64,000 nt of DNA, from assembly GCF_040958095.1 (NCBI RefSeq), contig NC_091228.1:14353481-14417480 (forward strand), read 5' to 3'. This DNA is from Procambarus clarkii. Its lineage: Eukaryota; Arthropoda; Malacostraca; Decapoda; Cambaridae. Below, one piece after another: positions 1-12,300 of the stretch (position 1 is the stretch's first letter; each line of letters starts with the position of its first letter). The notes beneath the pieces are model-generated. The model saw nothing but the letters and a program-made list of their open reading frames with translations. It had not been told where the DNA came from and did no database searches. The translations under genes and the position numbers were made by a program.

Positions 1-1
1 A

Positions 2-1357
2 TGGAATATTCAGCAACAGAATATAAACTTTAACTCCATCTATTGCAAATTCTTTCATAAATACTATGATAGCCAGTCAGATCAATGCCATAGCCATGTC
101 CAGATATTAGGTTTTATATTTGGCAATCAAGTTATCAACCAATTAACCGATGGTGAATTAGTGGACTTACTTAATCCGGCAGCAGGAATGAGTATGATTC
201 TTATGGATAAATTGAACAAACAAAATTATATGGATGTTGACCGAGGTTATATTGAAACAGTTGTCCCATAGTCAATACTCGAAAAATAACAATTTGTTGA
301 CGAAGCGGATATAGTAGTATCCTCCGAAAATGTATCATTTATTAAACATTATACTACTACTAATTTTATAGATGTTATAATAACACGTTTAGAATCAGAG
401 TTTTCCGATTTATTATCATTAATAAAAGATGAGGCTATTACTATAACCGAAATTGAAGTTACAACTCGAGTGCCTAAGATAATTTCAAGACTGTTAAAAT
501 ATTTTTCCGAAAACATTCTCCATGATGCTCTTCAAGAATTATTATCTGTAATTATGGTAGAAGCTTCATCTCAACAAATGATTATTCAACTTTTGCCGAT
601 GATCATTCGATCATCTATGGTTGAAATGAGAATTCAATTTTCAATACGGCTTTTATCCGTTTTATCTTCGTCTTTATCCCTTGTTTTATCTGTAGGATTA
701 GTGTTGTTACCATTAGAATTATATTTATCAATAGGTAATATTGGTGGGTACAATAATGAAATAACTCATGCTGCATTAGAAAACCTTCGCCATAAAATAA
801 TTAATCAATTGTTAGAACAAGATATAAACTTTGGACAATATATTAAATTGGGGCCTCCACAGTCTATAACCACACCACAAATAACACCAGATATGATATA
901 TTTATCTGCCATAAATGAAATAATACGCATTTATCCCCAATGTATAAACATAATTGGTATGGATGGAACTACCACAAATTCTTTAGAAGAGAACAAGATG
1001 ATTTTAAGCCTGCTTAGTCAGTTTGATGTAAACAGCCTTGGTCAAGCAATTACTCACAAGATTAATTCTAAAACCTATGATAGAGATTCTAAAGTGATAG
1101 ATATGAGTAATTATATAATTAATGAAGCCAAATATAAACATTATCCCATTCAAACTGCAGATTTGGAATTACAAGAAGTAGAAAATTTAATTTCAAATTC
1201 TAAAAGGGATATATTAATTTTATGTTTAGCTTTGATATTTTTAACTGTCACTCTGTTCCTCTTTCTCTTCAAGAAGCAACTTTATTCTTTTTATACACTA
1301 GGCATAAGTAATTGTTTTTATATATATTGGTCTCTTTCTACAGCTTGGTTAAATTAA
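2..1357 (+). pseudogene. PIF-0/P74-like per os infectivity factor, endogenous viral pseudogene
   Basis: One reading frame runs from the window edge to the stop at 1357, broken by in-frame stops at 269-271 (TAG) and 287-289 (TAA). The open part from 470 codes 295 residues. It shows a conserved-looking GGYNNEI segment after a long hydrophobic stretch (about residues 65-90), and two C-terminal hydrophobic segments (about 248-270 and 272-292). Baculovirus, nudivirus and nimavirus P74 proteins share this plan: an N-terminal Cys/Tyr-rich region, a central hydrophobic region with a G-Y-N-N-type motif, and a double C-terminal anchor. P74 is an envelope protein needed for infection of gut cells. The 5' end lies outside the window; about 451 codons are seen against over 600 in the family. 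AT-rich codon use differs from the flanking LINEs. The assignment rests on motif recognition only; another naldavirus envelope protein is possible. Confidence 0.62.
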
Positions 1358-1377
1358 AGATACATAATAAATATTAT

Positions 1378-1423
1378 ATGAGTGTGTATGTGTATGTGTG
1401 TGCTGGTGAGTGTGAGCATGTGC
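1378..1423. repeat. TG/TATG microsatellite
   Basis: Alternating TG with TATG interruptions, directly abutting the reversed LINE 3' end at 1424. This matches the microsatellite tail seen on other copies of that LINE. Confidence 0.8.
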
Positions 1424-1515
1424 ACTCACCTATCTGTGTTTGTGGGGGCTGAGCCACGGCTCCTTGGTCCCGCTCTGAACGGTCAATCAACCGGTACATA
1501 GACTCATGATCACCG
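1424..1515 (-). mobile_element. LINE 3'-UTR fragment (CR1/L2-like family)
   Basis: The reverse complement matches the 3' UTR downstream of the LINE RT at 17022-17110: the stretch with the GCGGGACCAA motif, then a pyrimidine-rich CCCCC run and an end in GGTGAGT. It is a severely 5'-truncated insertion between two decayed viral genes. Confidence 0.7.
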
Positions 1516-1678
1516 ATCTTCCCACCAGACTCCATCATACTCTCCCAGCCCGAAGCCATGCACCATGGTATGTTGAACAAATATATTCCTCCTCTTCCTC
1601 TCCATCATCATCAATCTCTTCCACTACCTCCTCCATCTCTTGATCCACTTGATCTTCCAATGCCTGATCCACTTCATC

Positions 1679-2239
1679 CTACACATCCTCCAAACCTCCC
1701 TCCTCCATCTCATCCAACGCCTTCCTCTTTTTAATAATAATACCATTTATATTAATATAATAATTTTTGTACTGATTGTGCCAAATAGATTTATAAACGC
1801 TTTGTTGTGGAAGGTAAGCTATCACTTTAGTTATTTGATAATCAGGTAAAAGTTGTAAATTAAATTTTGCAAGTCTTGGTATTGATATAATATTTTTATT
1901 TTGTGTAATAATAGTAAATTCTTGCAATAACTCACAATGCATATGCCATGCAGTGGATATTGATATATGTTTTCTTTCTGACCAATTTTTATCTTTTTCA
2001 AAATGTCTTATAAGATGCTCAATGATAAGCTCATCATATTTAATCACATCATCAATACAAATGTACATATCAATAGTTTTAAGAGTTTTTTTATTTACTT
2101 TTAATGCTTTTTGATAATTTATACAATTATTAATAATATACTCCCTTAATGAACTTTGTTTTAAACTTTGGGTAATATCTCTTACCCCATCTAAAAGAAA
2201 CAACATTAAATAAACAACCTCGTTGATAAAAAGTATCAT
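1679..2239 (-). pseudogene. unknown AT-rich viral-type gene with prematurely ended acidic tail
   Basis: The frame of 186 codons starts at 2239 and ends at a TAG at 1679-1681. Beyond that stop the same frame stays open to about 1580 and codes a strongly acidic Glu/Asp-rich tail, continuous in character with the ..EMEEGG.. residues before the stop. The stop is therefore probably a nonsense mutation. The N-terminus is hydrophobic and the middle is Lys/Ile/Tyr-rich. I do not recognise the family. Its position between the P74-like pseudogene and another AT-rich ORF, with the same base composition, suggests it belongs to the same integrated virus. Confidence 0.5.
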
Positions 2240-2290
2240 TTTGGTTTTTTCTAATTTAAAAGGGGAATGAGTTCTAGAATAAACTGAAAG

Positions 2291-2635
2291 TTAAAAATCC
2301 TGATCATCGTCTTCATATACAATATTTTGATTATGAATTTGCGTGAAAAATCTTTCGTAGCAGACAAATTTATTATCAGCTGTTAGTCCTGACATGTCAT
2401 AAATTTTATGATATATTAATTGTCTTCTGCTAAGATTGTTTGGATAAGTAAAAGTAATATGAGAATCATCGATATTATTATTATAATATAATTTATCAGC
2501 TATAAATAATTGTCTTGTTAGATTAAATCTCAGGGGAAAATAATATAATCCAGGGTTTTTTTTAATGTTAAACTTCTCATTATTTATATGTTCGATTTGT
2601 ATGTTAATTGAAAGTTTATCCTTTTTATTCTTCTT
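2291..2635 (-). pseudogene. unknown viral-type gene fragment, 5' end cut by repeat insertion
   Basis: An uninterrupted minus-strand frame runs from about 2635 down to a TAA at 2291-2293 (about 114 codons). It is AT-rich with many Asn/Ile/Tyr codons and ends in an acidic EDDDQDF. There is no start codon before the frame enters the CA-rich repeat at 2640, so the 5' part was probably separated by the LINE/microsatellite insertion. It lies 51 bp upstream of the neighbouring minus-strand ORF, a spacing typical of compact viral genomes. No family recognised. Confidence 0.4.
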
Positions 2636-2639
2636 TTTT

Positions 2640-2735
2640 TATACAAAAACATATACACACACAAACTCACTTTCAAACACAGAAAAACACACACCCAAAA
2701 CACACAAAGACACACACACTTACACACACACCACT
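2640..2735. repeat. CA-rich microsatellite
   Basis: Interrupted ACACAC/CACAAAGACAC repeats. A 25-bp segment at about 2737 recurs at about 2773, a short duplication at the LINE fragment's 5' edge. Confidence 0.8.
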
Positions 2736-2736
2736 T

Positions 2737-3319
2737 GTACACCACATATGTAAGACCATCTTGTCTTGAATCTTGTACACCACATATGTAAGACCAATCC
2801 TGGAGTATGCGGCCCCAGCATGGAGCCCGTACCTTGTCAAGCACAAGACGAAGCTGGAAAAAGTCCAAAGGTATGCTACTAGACTAGTTCCAGAACTAAG
2901 AGGCATGAGTTATGAGGAAAGGCTGCGGGAAATGCACCTCACGACACTGGAAGACAGAAGAGTAAGGGGGGACATGATCACAACCTACAAAATCCTCAGG
3001 GGAATCGACCGGGTAAACAAGGATGAACTATTCAACACTGGTGGGACGCGAACAAGGGGACACAGGTGGAAGCTGAGTACCCAAATGAGCCACAGAGACG
3101 TTAGAAAGAACTTTTTCAGTGTCAGAGTAGTTAGTAAATGGAATGCATTAGGAAGTGATGTGGTGGAGGCTGACTCCATACACAGTTTCAAATGTAGATA
3201 TGATAGAGCCCAATAGGCTCAGGAATCTGTACACCAGTTGATTGACGGTTGAGAGGCGGGACCAAAGAGCCAGAGCTCAACCCCCGCAAGCACAATTAGG
3301 TGAGTACAATTAGGTGAGT
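2737..3319 (+). mobile_element. LINE 3' fragment (CR1/L2-like), RT C-terminus plus 3' UTR
   Basis: The frame 2773-3216 (147 aa) closely matches the C-terminal end of the LINE RT at 16590-17021, with the same ATRLVPELRGMSYEERLRE-type block. The 3' UTR ends in two tandem copies of a 14-bp unit, ACAATTAGGTGAGT (3292-3305 and 3306-3319), then a CA-rich microsatellite. Short tandem repeats at the 3' end are characteristic of L2/CR1-type elements. The copy is 5'-truncated. Confidence 0.85.
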
Positions 3320-3382
3320 ACACACATACACAAAGACACACACACAGACACACACACAAAGACACACACACTTACACACAAA

Positions 3383-3466
<84 letters not shown>

Positions 3467-3481
3467 GACACACACACACAA
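3320..3481. repeat. CA/CACACAAAGA microsatellite (LINE tail)
   Basis: A long CACACA tract with AAAGA interruptions following the LINE 3' tandem units. It is the insertion site of the LTR element: its last five bases (3477-3481, CACAA) recur after the element at 13654-13658. Confidence 0.9.
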
Positions 3482-6400
3482 TGTGAGGGATCTAGATCCC
3501 TCAGCTAGTTTTCCTAGGTTCTAGAGTAGGCTAGACACTCTAGAAACTGAAGCTTTCAAATTAACATATGCTTGTTGGGTGTTGAATGAAAGCTTATGTC
3601 AAGAACTATCACTTGAGAGTAGCTAGAAGTCTGTGATTGCTCTGTAGAGAGAATTACAGAGATTTTCCTGTTTCTGTGAAGTAGGATGTGAGTTACTTGG
3701 ACTAAAACCATTACAGGGGGAGGGGAGAGAGAGTGGAGTGAACGTTGCCCCCCCCCCCACATGGGAGACAATTAGCCACTGTCTAGGCCTCCCCCTCCTT
3801 GTGACGTCACAGGACGCGCACGGCGAGGCCATCGGTGATTGGTTTAGGCACCATGAGGAACAGTGCGGGCTTCAAGCTGATTGGTCTAGGTATTGTTGGG
3901 AGAAGGTACGGGCATCCAGAGTTCCCTTAGCCCGCGAAATCTTTAGTTTGAATTGGGCGGCCAGGGAAACGAGACGTGTTTGGGTGGAGGTGGCACCACC
4001 CGGCCACCTCCACCCCCTGTTGATCGCTTCTGTCGTCCAAATTACTCGATTGATGGCACTCCTGCCATCAGGGGTTGTGTCAAGGCCAAATTAAAAGAAT
4101 TGGGGCCAGGGATTTATGGAAGAAACAGTAAAAAGCTAAGAGACAGTTGACTGTGTGAACGCATGAGGCAGGCTGGCAGAGCCTCATGGTGTAACAGGTG
4201 TGAGAGTATCCTGTCTAGTGGCAAGGGACAATTGATGTTGGGCAGTGTACGCGAATGTGATATTACAGGCCCATGTTGGACTTCGCATTCCGCCAGGCTG
4301 CATCAGTAAGGGGGACGCCGCCGGCCATGGTCACCACAGGATAGAGCAAGGCAGGCTCAGCCGCGTGGGTACTCCTGTGGGCGGCACCCATGTGCGCGCC
4401 CGCCCGCGGGTGGAGGGCACCCACCACCCTGCCCGCCAGCCCGGCCAGTGGGGTGGTATGACGTCATGCGCCACTCAAGCCACCCAGGCCACCTACCCGA
4501 GGCCACCCAACCCCCCTCTCTCAGCTCGGGAGGGGCGCTGTGGCCACCTGCCTTGGCCACATGCCTTGGTCACTTTCCCGGGACAGCCTAGGGCCACATC
4601 TTGTCGACGCATGAGGAGCAAGCAGCTAAGTGTGTCAGCTAGTGTGGTAGTAACTTTGGTAATGAGGAAAAATAAGGGAAAGTAGAAAGGAGTAGAAATG
4701 AGTACTATTACAGTGTGATGAATACCGGTGGACATTCCCGGTAAGAGTTATCTCAGAGCCTCGCCAGGCTAGGAAAACAGCTGAGGGGCAGCTGTCAGTG
4801 GAACCCAGGTGTCGGATAGGGGCGGTACCTGGAGATAGAGATTATACACGGGACCACGCTGTATGTTAGTATGTTAGTAGACTGAAAAGAGGATGTAACC
4901 AGTCAGTGTAGAGATTTACCATATAAGTGATCCAGCCTGTCGATTCTATATAATCGTTCAGGCAGGATTAATGCCATAGAGTACCGTAAAATTATAATCA
5001 TTAGAGGTAGACTATTTGGTGATATAATTTTTCATTGATTATGTGAATGCCATTTCTATGTGTTCATTTGCATGTCTATGTACTGTGTTGTGTGGTAAGT
5101 CAGTAGAGGTGATTGCTGACTGATTGCCTAATGTTGTCATTAGCATGGGAGGCATGCTGACGGCATCATTATGTTGCAGGTTTGTGCAGTGTTGTTATCA
5201 GTTTATACAATATTATTGTCCCAGGAACTATGTTGAGGGTTTAAGGGACCTCAAGGATTATTCAGGGGAATTCTCAGTACTTAATGTGAGCAGGCAATTG
5301 ATGGGTTAATTGCCTGGCTGAGGTATGTGTGTGTTCACAGTATTCCTTTGCAATCAGGTGCAAGAAGTAAAAGAGGGAGAGGGGCAGTAATATTAGTACA
5401 CTTGTGTGTGTTGCACAACCGTGTGTTTTATTGTGTGGGCACAGTAATTAGCGAGTCGCAGTAGCTGCAACCATATGTGGGCAGTGCTGATATGATGTTG
5501 CATGCCATTATAGTGTGACCTATGTAACGCTGGGGTTACTTTGTTTCTTTAAGTTATGTTGAGGACTTAAGGATTCAGTGAGTTAATTAAGGGGTAATTA
5601 ACTGGATAAGGGGTGCACACTTAGTATTGTGGAGTGAGTGAGGGCTGTTATAAGAGAAACAGTGTTGAGCGAGAATGAGATACGTCTCGGGAGCAATTAA
5701 TTGTCCATGTGACAATTAATTGACCACTCTCTAATTATGTAATTAGCCTTCTCATCATAATGTCACGTAGTGGGAGAGGTTCTGTCAGTATTTGTGTTAA
5801 CGTAATATGCTCGAGACTAATTACCTTTCAGGGGTATAGCAATTAGTGGCTCATGTTAATTAGTGGAGTAATTAGCATTGGAGAGCTCCAGTGACTCGGT
5901 AAAGCGAGGTCATGGAGCTAGCATAAATCGTTGTATTAATCATATCCTGTCTGAGGACAGTGGATTTTTGGCACATCTTGTTAATTAGGGTAATTAACTC
6001 CTTTCCCGTGAATTCACAGTCTTTGATGAGACCTGCTTAGGCAGTGCGGAGTGAGACGTATTTATGGATGATTAATTATCGGTCCTGGTGACAGTTAATT
6101 AATGGCTTAGTAATTAGTGGGTTAATTAGGGTAATTAACACTCACTCGTAATTTTTTGACACAGACTGTGGAGAAGCTACCAAGTTAGGGTAGGCTTAGT
6201 TAACGTAACTCAATGGGGATGTAATTAGTAGTCCGTTTGACCTTAATTGAGAATTACTCACTGAATACTTGCAAGGAGTCAAGTGTGGTGTAATATGTTG
6301 AGTTATTGTTAACAAGAGAGAGACAAGTGTTAAAGATTAAAGTAGGGACGTGTAAAAGCAACAGTCACAGTGAAATTCACGCAGTGGAGGGATCGTCAAG

Positions 6401-7733
6401 TGAAGACTAACGTAGTGTTAACGATTTAACGAGCTGTCGTTAATTGAGTAATTAACGTAAGGGGTTGACGGTCTGCTGTGATCGGAGTCAATTGCGCTGT
6501 AATTAAGCTTCCGTAATTCGTTGGACTGATCAGCTCTGTCTCTGACAGAGTGATTAAGCACTCGTAGCTAATTAAAGATAATTAGTAATCGCCACTTAGT
6601 GAATTCACCAGGTGTTGATGTTGTTGTTTACACTGAGTATTTGAACATTGTTTCTGATTACCGTAGTACTTTGTTGCTGACTGCTGCGATCAGTCAATTA
6701 ACGTAATTAATCACTTCAGGCAATTTCTTTTGGTTGTCGTCTGGTGACGAGAGTAGAGTCATCTAGGGATCTGTGGAGCTGTGTCCCAGAATCCCGCCTT
6801 GCCTGTCTGTGTATCGGGTTACAATAGGGCAACTTCTTAGTGGGAGTTGCAAAGAGTGTTCACACTGGGTTGTGATAGGGGGGAGTCACTGTTAGACTTC
6901 CGCCTAGTTACGTGGGTCTCTCCTGGGGGGCGGGAGGACCCCTAAGTTTGTGATTATAGTAGCTGTCAGGGGAAACCGTGACACTATTGATTGCCTGCTT
7001 GTGTCTTTGTTTCAGTGGATCCTTCATTTGTTCAGTTAGTTCATGTTGTCAGCCTGAAGTGTCAGCAAGATGGAGCCTGCTGTCACTTCTCGAGGGGCTG
7101 TTGAATAGCTGTGTTGCAAATGCCACTTGATGTACAATAACGTAACCATTCGCTGTGGTGTAACTTAGTCTGTGATATTTTTCCTGGATTTGCAATATTG
7201 CGTCATCAGTGGGCACACCTGTGTTCAGGTTAGTTCAGTATGCAGCCTCACAGCAAGGGTTGCTATTTAGCTGTTTGTTATCGTGCCACTGGATTGACAT
7301 TAACGTAATGTAAACTCGGTAATGTAGTAGTTAGTCTCTTGTTATTAATAAATTGTTATGTTATAGAAAACAGTCTTTGATGTCAACCCTTCAACCATAT
7401 TATTCCACCATATTTCTGCATATTATTAAATGTTGATGTGATCTTGATAAGGCGGCTGTTCTTGGGAATTCGAATTCCAATTCATAGCGCCACTTCAAAT
7501 ATAAATATTTGATTGTGAGAACCCGTCGGTTACCCTTTATTAGTTTTAACGTCCTGTTTAACTAGGAGGAGCCAGCGGCCTATTGTGGACAGGTTTTCAC
7601 CCTTGGTGGTGGAGGCCTGGCGGTTTGCTCCCGCTTTTCCTTTTTCTACTGGACTCATGCTTACCTGCCTTGAGCAGACTTTAAACTTGTAGTCCACCTC
7701 TTAAGGGAGGTAGGCGTAGAGAAAAATCTCACA
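3482..7733 (+). repeat. 5' LTR, 4252 bp
   Basis: Begins TGTGAGGGATC and ends TCTCACA, giving a 6-bp terminal inverted repeat TGTGAG/CTCACA. The first 1.2 kb is GC-rich with CCAAT-type motifs (GATTGG near 3836 and 3880) and a poly-C run near 3751. The rest is AT-rich and dense in TTAACGTAA, TAATTAAC and TTAATTAG motifs, many palindromic. It contains short ORFs (for example 3738-4094 and 4245-4685) with no recognisable family. Confidence 0.9.
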
Positions 7734-9385
7734 GCTGGCGCCCAACGTGGGGCTATGCAACTTGGGTTCGAGCCCATGAAGAGTAGTCTTATTGATTTTT
7801 AAAGTAACGTAAGATATCGTTGCAGAATATTGTGGAACAGTATTGTTGGAGGTATGTTTTGTGCACGGTTGTCACACGTAGGTACACACGCCACACACAC
7901 ACAGTATGTAAGAGGTATTTCATGGTAGATATGGGGAAATCTGTCTGGCTCTTTGTGGCTGCTAGCTAGTGGACATTGACACACTCATTGGTGAGGGGTG
8001 TCAGCTCAGCAGCAGGTGTCGTGGACACTAAGCCAGCATGCAACAGGGGTTGCAAGAGTGCACTCAGAATCTGCCTGAGGTGCAAGACACCACCTACCTG
8101 CGGGTAGAAGAAGCTTCTAGAAGTGACCTCAAGTGTGAGAGGTCTTATTGGACGACACTGTAATTGTCAAGGGTGTCATAGGAGTGTAGTTGTTATTACA
8201 CAATAGGATCTTAGTGGGAGGTCGCGCCACCAGAGTAGGATCCGAGTAGACTTCTTTAGAGAAGGGGAGAAATTCATCTGTAGTTAGACAGGTGATGGAA
8301 TTTCTTGCCAGAGTGGGGACTGTACAATCCCAGGAAGAATTCATGGTAGTCACTAGAGAGGTTGAGCAGAGGCTCCCGTTTGCAGAGGTGACAGCAGGGC
8401 CGAGTTCGAGCCTGAAGGTGAGAGCGCAGCAAGTCAGTGCTGGCTCAAGTGCAGATTGCAAGGAGGCAATCTCACACAGGGAAGGGAAGACAAACCCACC
8501 CTAGTGCACTTAACCCGGCCACAAGGTATGAAGGTAAAGATGCCTAGCTTGGCAGTTCTGAGAAAGACGATTCGATGGATGCATACATCGATCGCCTTTT
8601 GAAGAAAGGCTGCCAATGCAAGATGGCAAGGGTCATTTTGGGCTGGTGATTTTCCATGGTTCAGATCCCCAGCAGCATAATGATTTTGTTCTTTAAGGAT
8701 TGCCTTGGTAAAGGGATATAGTAGATCTGCAGAGGGAATGCTGATCACATTCCAAGTTAGGTCCAGGGGAGAAATAGACAAGAGAGTTTGACAAATGTCA
8801 AAAGTTTCGCTTGAGTCCTTGTTAGAGTAGTGGGACCTATGAGAAGCAAGGGAGGGACCCCAGGCTCAGTAGGGGAGCATAGGTACTTGTAGAAGAGGGT
8901 TTTTTCCCAGATAGTTCAGTCGGTAGAGCAAGACCGGCTGGTGTTGGGCAGTTGGACAGTGAGAGTGATCCTGTCAACTTGTTGCTAGGTCAGGTGGAGG
9001 ACTGACAGTAATTCTTTTGTAGGCTGAGGGGAGTGTAGAAGTGCTTCACCGGTAAGGCCACACCAATGTGTTGCTCATGTGTCCAGTATGACACAGACCG
9101 AGGATGGAAATGGGAGGTCCAGTGATGGAAATGGTTGCGAGGTGTTGAACCGGCCAGGACCAGAGCTGGAGCCGAACATGTTGCCACTCCAAGGTCGGGC
9201 AGCACCACCAGGGTGATCCTGTGGTAGTGCACAGAGACCCTCAGGCCAGGATGTATAGGAAACAGAGTTTCACACTCCACACTTGTTTAGCTAGTACACC
9301 TGTTGGGCAGGTGTGTGCAGAAAAACTAGCTGGTGTTTTGAATGTATTTTCCTTGCAGGAAAATATATTCTTTAGTGGGAGGTTG
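7734..9385 (+). other. non-coding internal domain of the LTR element
   Basis: 1652 bp between the LTRs with only short, unconvincing ORFs (for example 8292-8504). No capsid, zinc knuckle, protease, RT, RNase H or integrase motifs are visible. A tRNA A-box-like TAGTTCAGTCGG sits at 8912-8923. The domain ends in purine-rich AGTGGGAGG at about 9374-9382, the likely polypurine tract. Packaging or priming signals could be here but cannot be read directly. Confidence 0.75.
7736..7754 (+). promoter_or_regulatory. primer-binding site, tRNA-Lys type
   Basis: TGGCGCCCAACGTGGGGCT is the reverse complement of the 3' end of invertebrate tRNA-Lys (acceptor plus T-arm ending in CCA). It lies 2 bp after the LTR end. 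A T-arm/B-box-like GGTTCGAGCCC follows at 7765-7775. Confidence 0.85.
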
Positions 9386-12300
9386 TGTGGGGGATCTAGA
9401 TCCCTCAGCTAGTTTTCCTAGGTTCTAGAGTAGGCTAGACACTCTAGAAACTGAAGCTTTCAAATTAACATATGCTTGTTGGGTGTTGAATGAAAGCTTA
9501 TGTCAAGAACTATCACTTGAGAGTAGCTAGAAGTCTGTGATTGCTCTGTAGAGAGAATTACAGAGATTTTCCTGTTTCTGTGAAGTAGGATGTGAGTTAC
9601 TTGGACTAAAACCGTTACAGGGGGAGACGAGAGAGAGTGGAGTGAACGTTGCCCCCCCCCCCCCCACATGGGAGACAATAAGCCACTGTCTAGGCCTCCC
9701 CCTCCTTGTGACGTCACAGGACGCGCACGGCGAGGCCATCGGTGATTGGTTTAGGCACCATGAGGAACAGTGCGGGCTTCAAGCTGATTGGTCTAGGCAT
9801 TGTAGGGAGAAGGTACGGGCATCCAGAGTTCCCTTAGCCCGCGAAATCTTTAGTTTGAATTGGGCGGCCAGGGAAACGAGACGTGTTTGGGTGGAGGTGG
9901 CACCATCCGGCCACCTCCACCCCCTGTTGATCGCTTCTGTCGTCCAAATTACTCGATTGATGGCACTCCTGCCATCAGGGGTTGTGTCAAGGCCAAATTA
10001 AGTGAATTGGGGCCAGGGATTTACGGAAGAAACAGTAAAAAGCTAAGAGACAGTTGACTGTGTGAACGCATGAGGCAGGCTGGCAGAGCCTCATGGTGTA
10101 ACAGGTGTGAGAGTATCCTGTCTAGTGGCAAGGGACAATTGATGTTGGGCAGTGTACGCGTATGTGATATTACAGGCCCATGTTGGACTTTGCATTCCAC
10201 CAGGCTGCGTCAGTAAGGGGGACGCCGCCGGCCATGGTCACCACAGGGTAGAGCAAGGCAGGCTCAGCCGCGTGGGTACTCCTGTGGGCGGCACCCATGT
10301 GCGCGCCCGCCCGCGGGTGGAGGGCACCCACCACCCCGCCCGCCAGCCCGGCCAGTGGGGTGGTATGACGTCATGCGCCACTCAAGTCACCCAGGCCACC
10401 TACTCGAGGCCACCCAACCCCCTTCTCTCAGCTCGGGAGGGGCGCTGTGGCCACCTGCCTTGGCCACATGCCTTGGCCACTTTCCCGGGACAGCCTAGGG
10501 CCACATCTTGTCGACGCATGAGGAGCAAGCAGCTAAGTGTGTCAGCTAGTGTGGTAGTAACTTTGGTAATGAGGAAAAATAAGGGAAAGTAGAAAGGAGT
10601 AGAAATGAGTACTATTACAGTGTGATGAGTACCGGTGGATATTCCCGGTAAGAGTTATCTCAGAGCCTCGCCAGGCTAGGAAAACAGCTGAGGGGCAGCT
10701 GTCAGTGGAACCCAGGTGTCGGATAGGGGCGGTACCTGGAGATAGAGATTATACACGGGACCATGCTGTATGTTAGTATGTTAGTAGACTGACTAGAGGA
10801 TGTAACCAGTCAGTGTAGAGATTTACCATATAAGTGATCCAGCCTGTCGATTCTATATAATCGTTCAGGCTGGATTAATGCCATAGAGTACCATAAAATT
10901 ATAATCATTAGAGGTAGACTATTTGGTGATATAATTTTTCATTGATTATGTGAATGCCATTTTTATGTGTTCATTTATATGTCTATGTACTGTGTTGTGT
11001 GGTAAGTCAGTAGAGGTGATTGCTGACTGATTGCCTAATGTTGTCATTAGCATGGGGGGGGCATGCTGACGACATCATTATGTTGCAGGTTTGTGCAGTG
11101 TTGTTATCAGTTTATACAATATTATTGCCCGAGGAACTGTGTTGAGGGTTTAAGGGACCTCTAGGATTATTCAGGGGAATTCTCAGTACTTAATGTGAGC
11201 AGGCAATTGATGGGTTAATTGCCTGGCTGAGGTATGTGTGTGTTCACAGTATTCCTTTGCAATCAGGTGCAAGAAGTAAAAGAGGGAGAGGGGCAGTAAT
11301 ATTAGTACACTTGTGTGTGTTGCACAACCGTGTGTTTTATTGTGTGGGCACAGTAATTAGCGAGTCGCAGTAGCTGCAACCATATGTGGGCAGTGCTGAT
11401 ATGATGTTGCATGCCATTATAGTGTGACCTATGTAACACTGGGGTTACTTTGTTTCTTTAAGTTATGTTGAGGACTTAAGGATTCAGTGAGTTAATTAAG
11501 GGGTAATTAACTGGATAAGGGGTGCACACTTAGTATTGTGGAGTGAGTGAGGGCTGTTATAAGAGAAACAGTGTTAAGCGAGAATGAGATACGTCTCGGG
11601 AGCAATTAATTGTCCATGTGACAATTAATTGACCACTCTAGCTAATTATGTAATTAGCCTTCTCATCATGAAGTCACGTAGTGGGAGAGGTTCTGTCAGA
11701 GTCTGTCAGTATTTGTGTTAACGTAATATGCTCGAGACTAATTACCTTTCAGGGGTATAGCAATTAGTGGCTCATGTTAATTAGTGGAGTAATTAGCATT
11801 GGAGAGCTCCGGTGACTCGGTAAAGCGAGGTCATGGAGCTAGCATAAATCGTTGTATTAATCATATCCTGTCTGAGGACAGTGGATTATTGGCACATCTT
11901 GTTAATTAGGGTAATTAACTCCTTTCCCGTGAATTCACAGTCTTTGATGAGACCTGCTTAGGCAGTGCGGAGTGAGACGTATTTATGGATGATTAATTAT
12001 CGGTCCTGGTGACAGTTAATTAATGGCTTAGTAATTAGTGGGTTAATTAGGGTAATTAACACTCACTCGTAATTTTTTGACACAGACTGTGGAGAAGCTA
12101 CCAAGTTAGGGTAGGCTTAGTTAACGTAACTCAATGGGGATGTAATTAGTAGTCCGTTTGACCTTAATTGAGAATTACTCACTGAATACTTGCAAGGAGT
12201 CAAGTGTGGTGTAATATGTTGAGTTATTGTTAACAAGAGAGAGACAAGTGTTAAAGATTAAAGTAGGGACGTGTAAAAGCAACAGTCACAGTGAAATTCA

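Noticed and set aside
3738..4685. ORFs of 118 and 146 aa in the 5' LTR, repeated at 9642-10592
   Set aside because: They are retained in both LTRs simply because the LTRs are nearly identical. They are Pro/His/Thr-rich GC shadows with no domain and no matching ORF in the solo LTR.
8129..9280. ORFs of 96-115 aa in the LTR element interior as possible gag remnants
   Set aside because: No capsid helix pattern, knuckle or acidic/basic trend; mutually overlapping frames on both strands.
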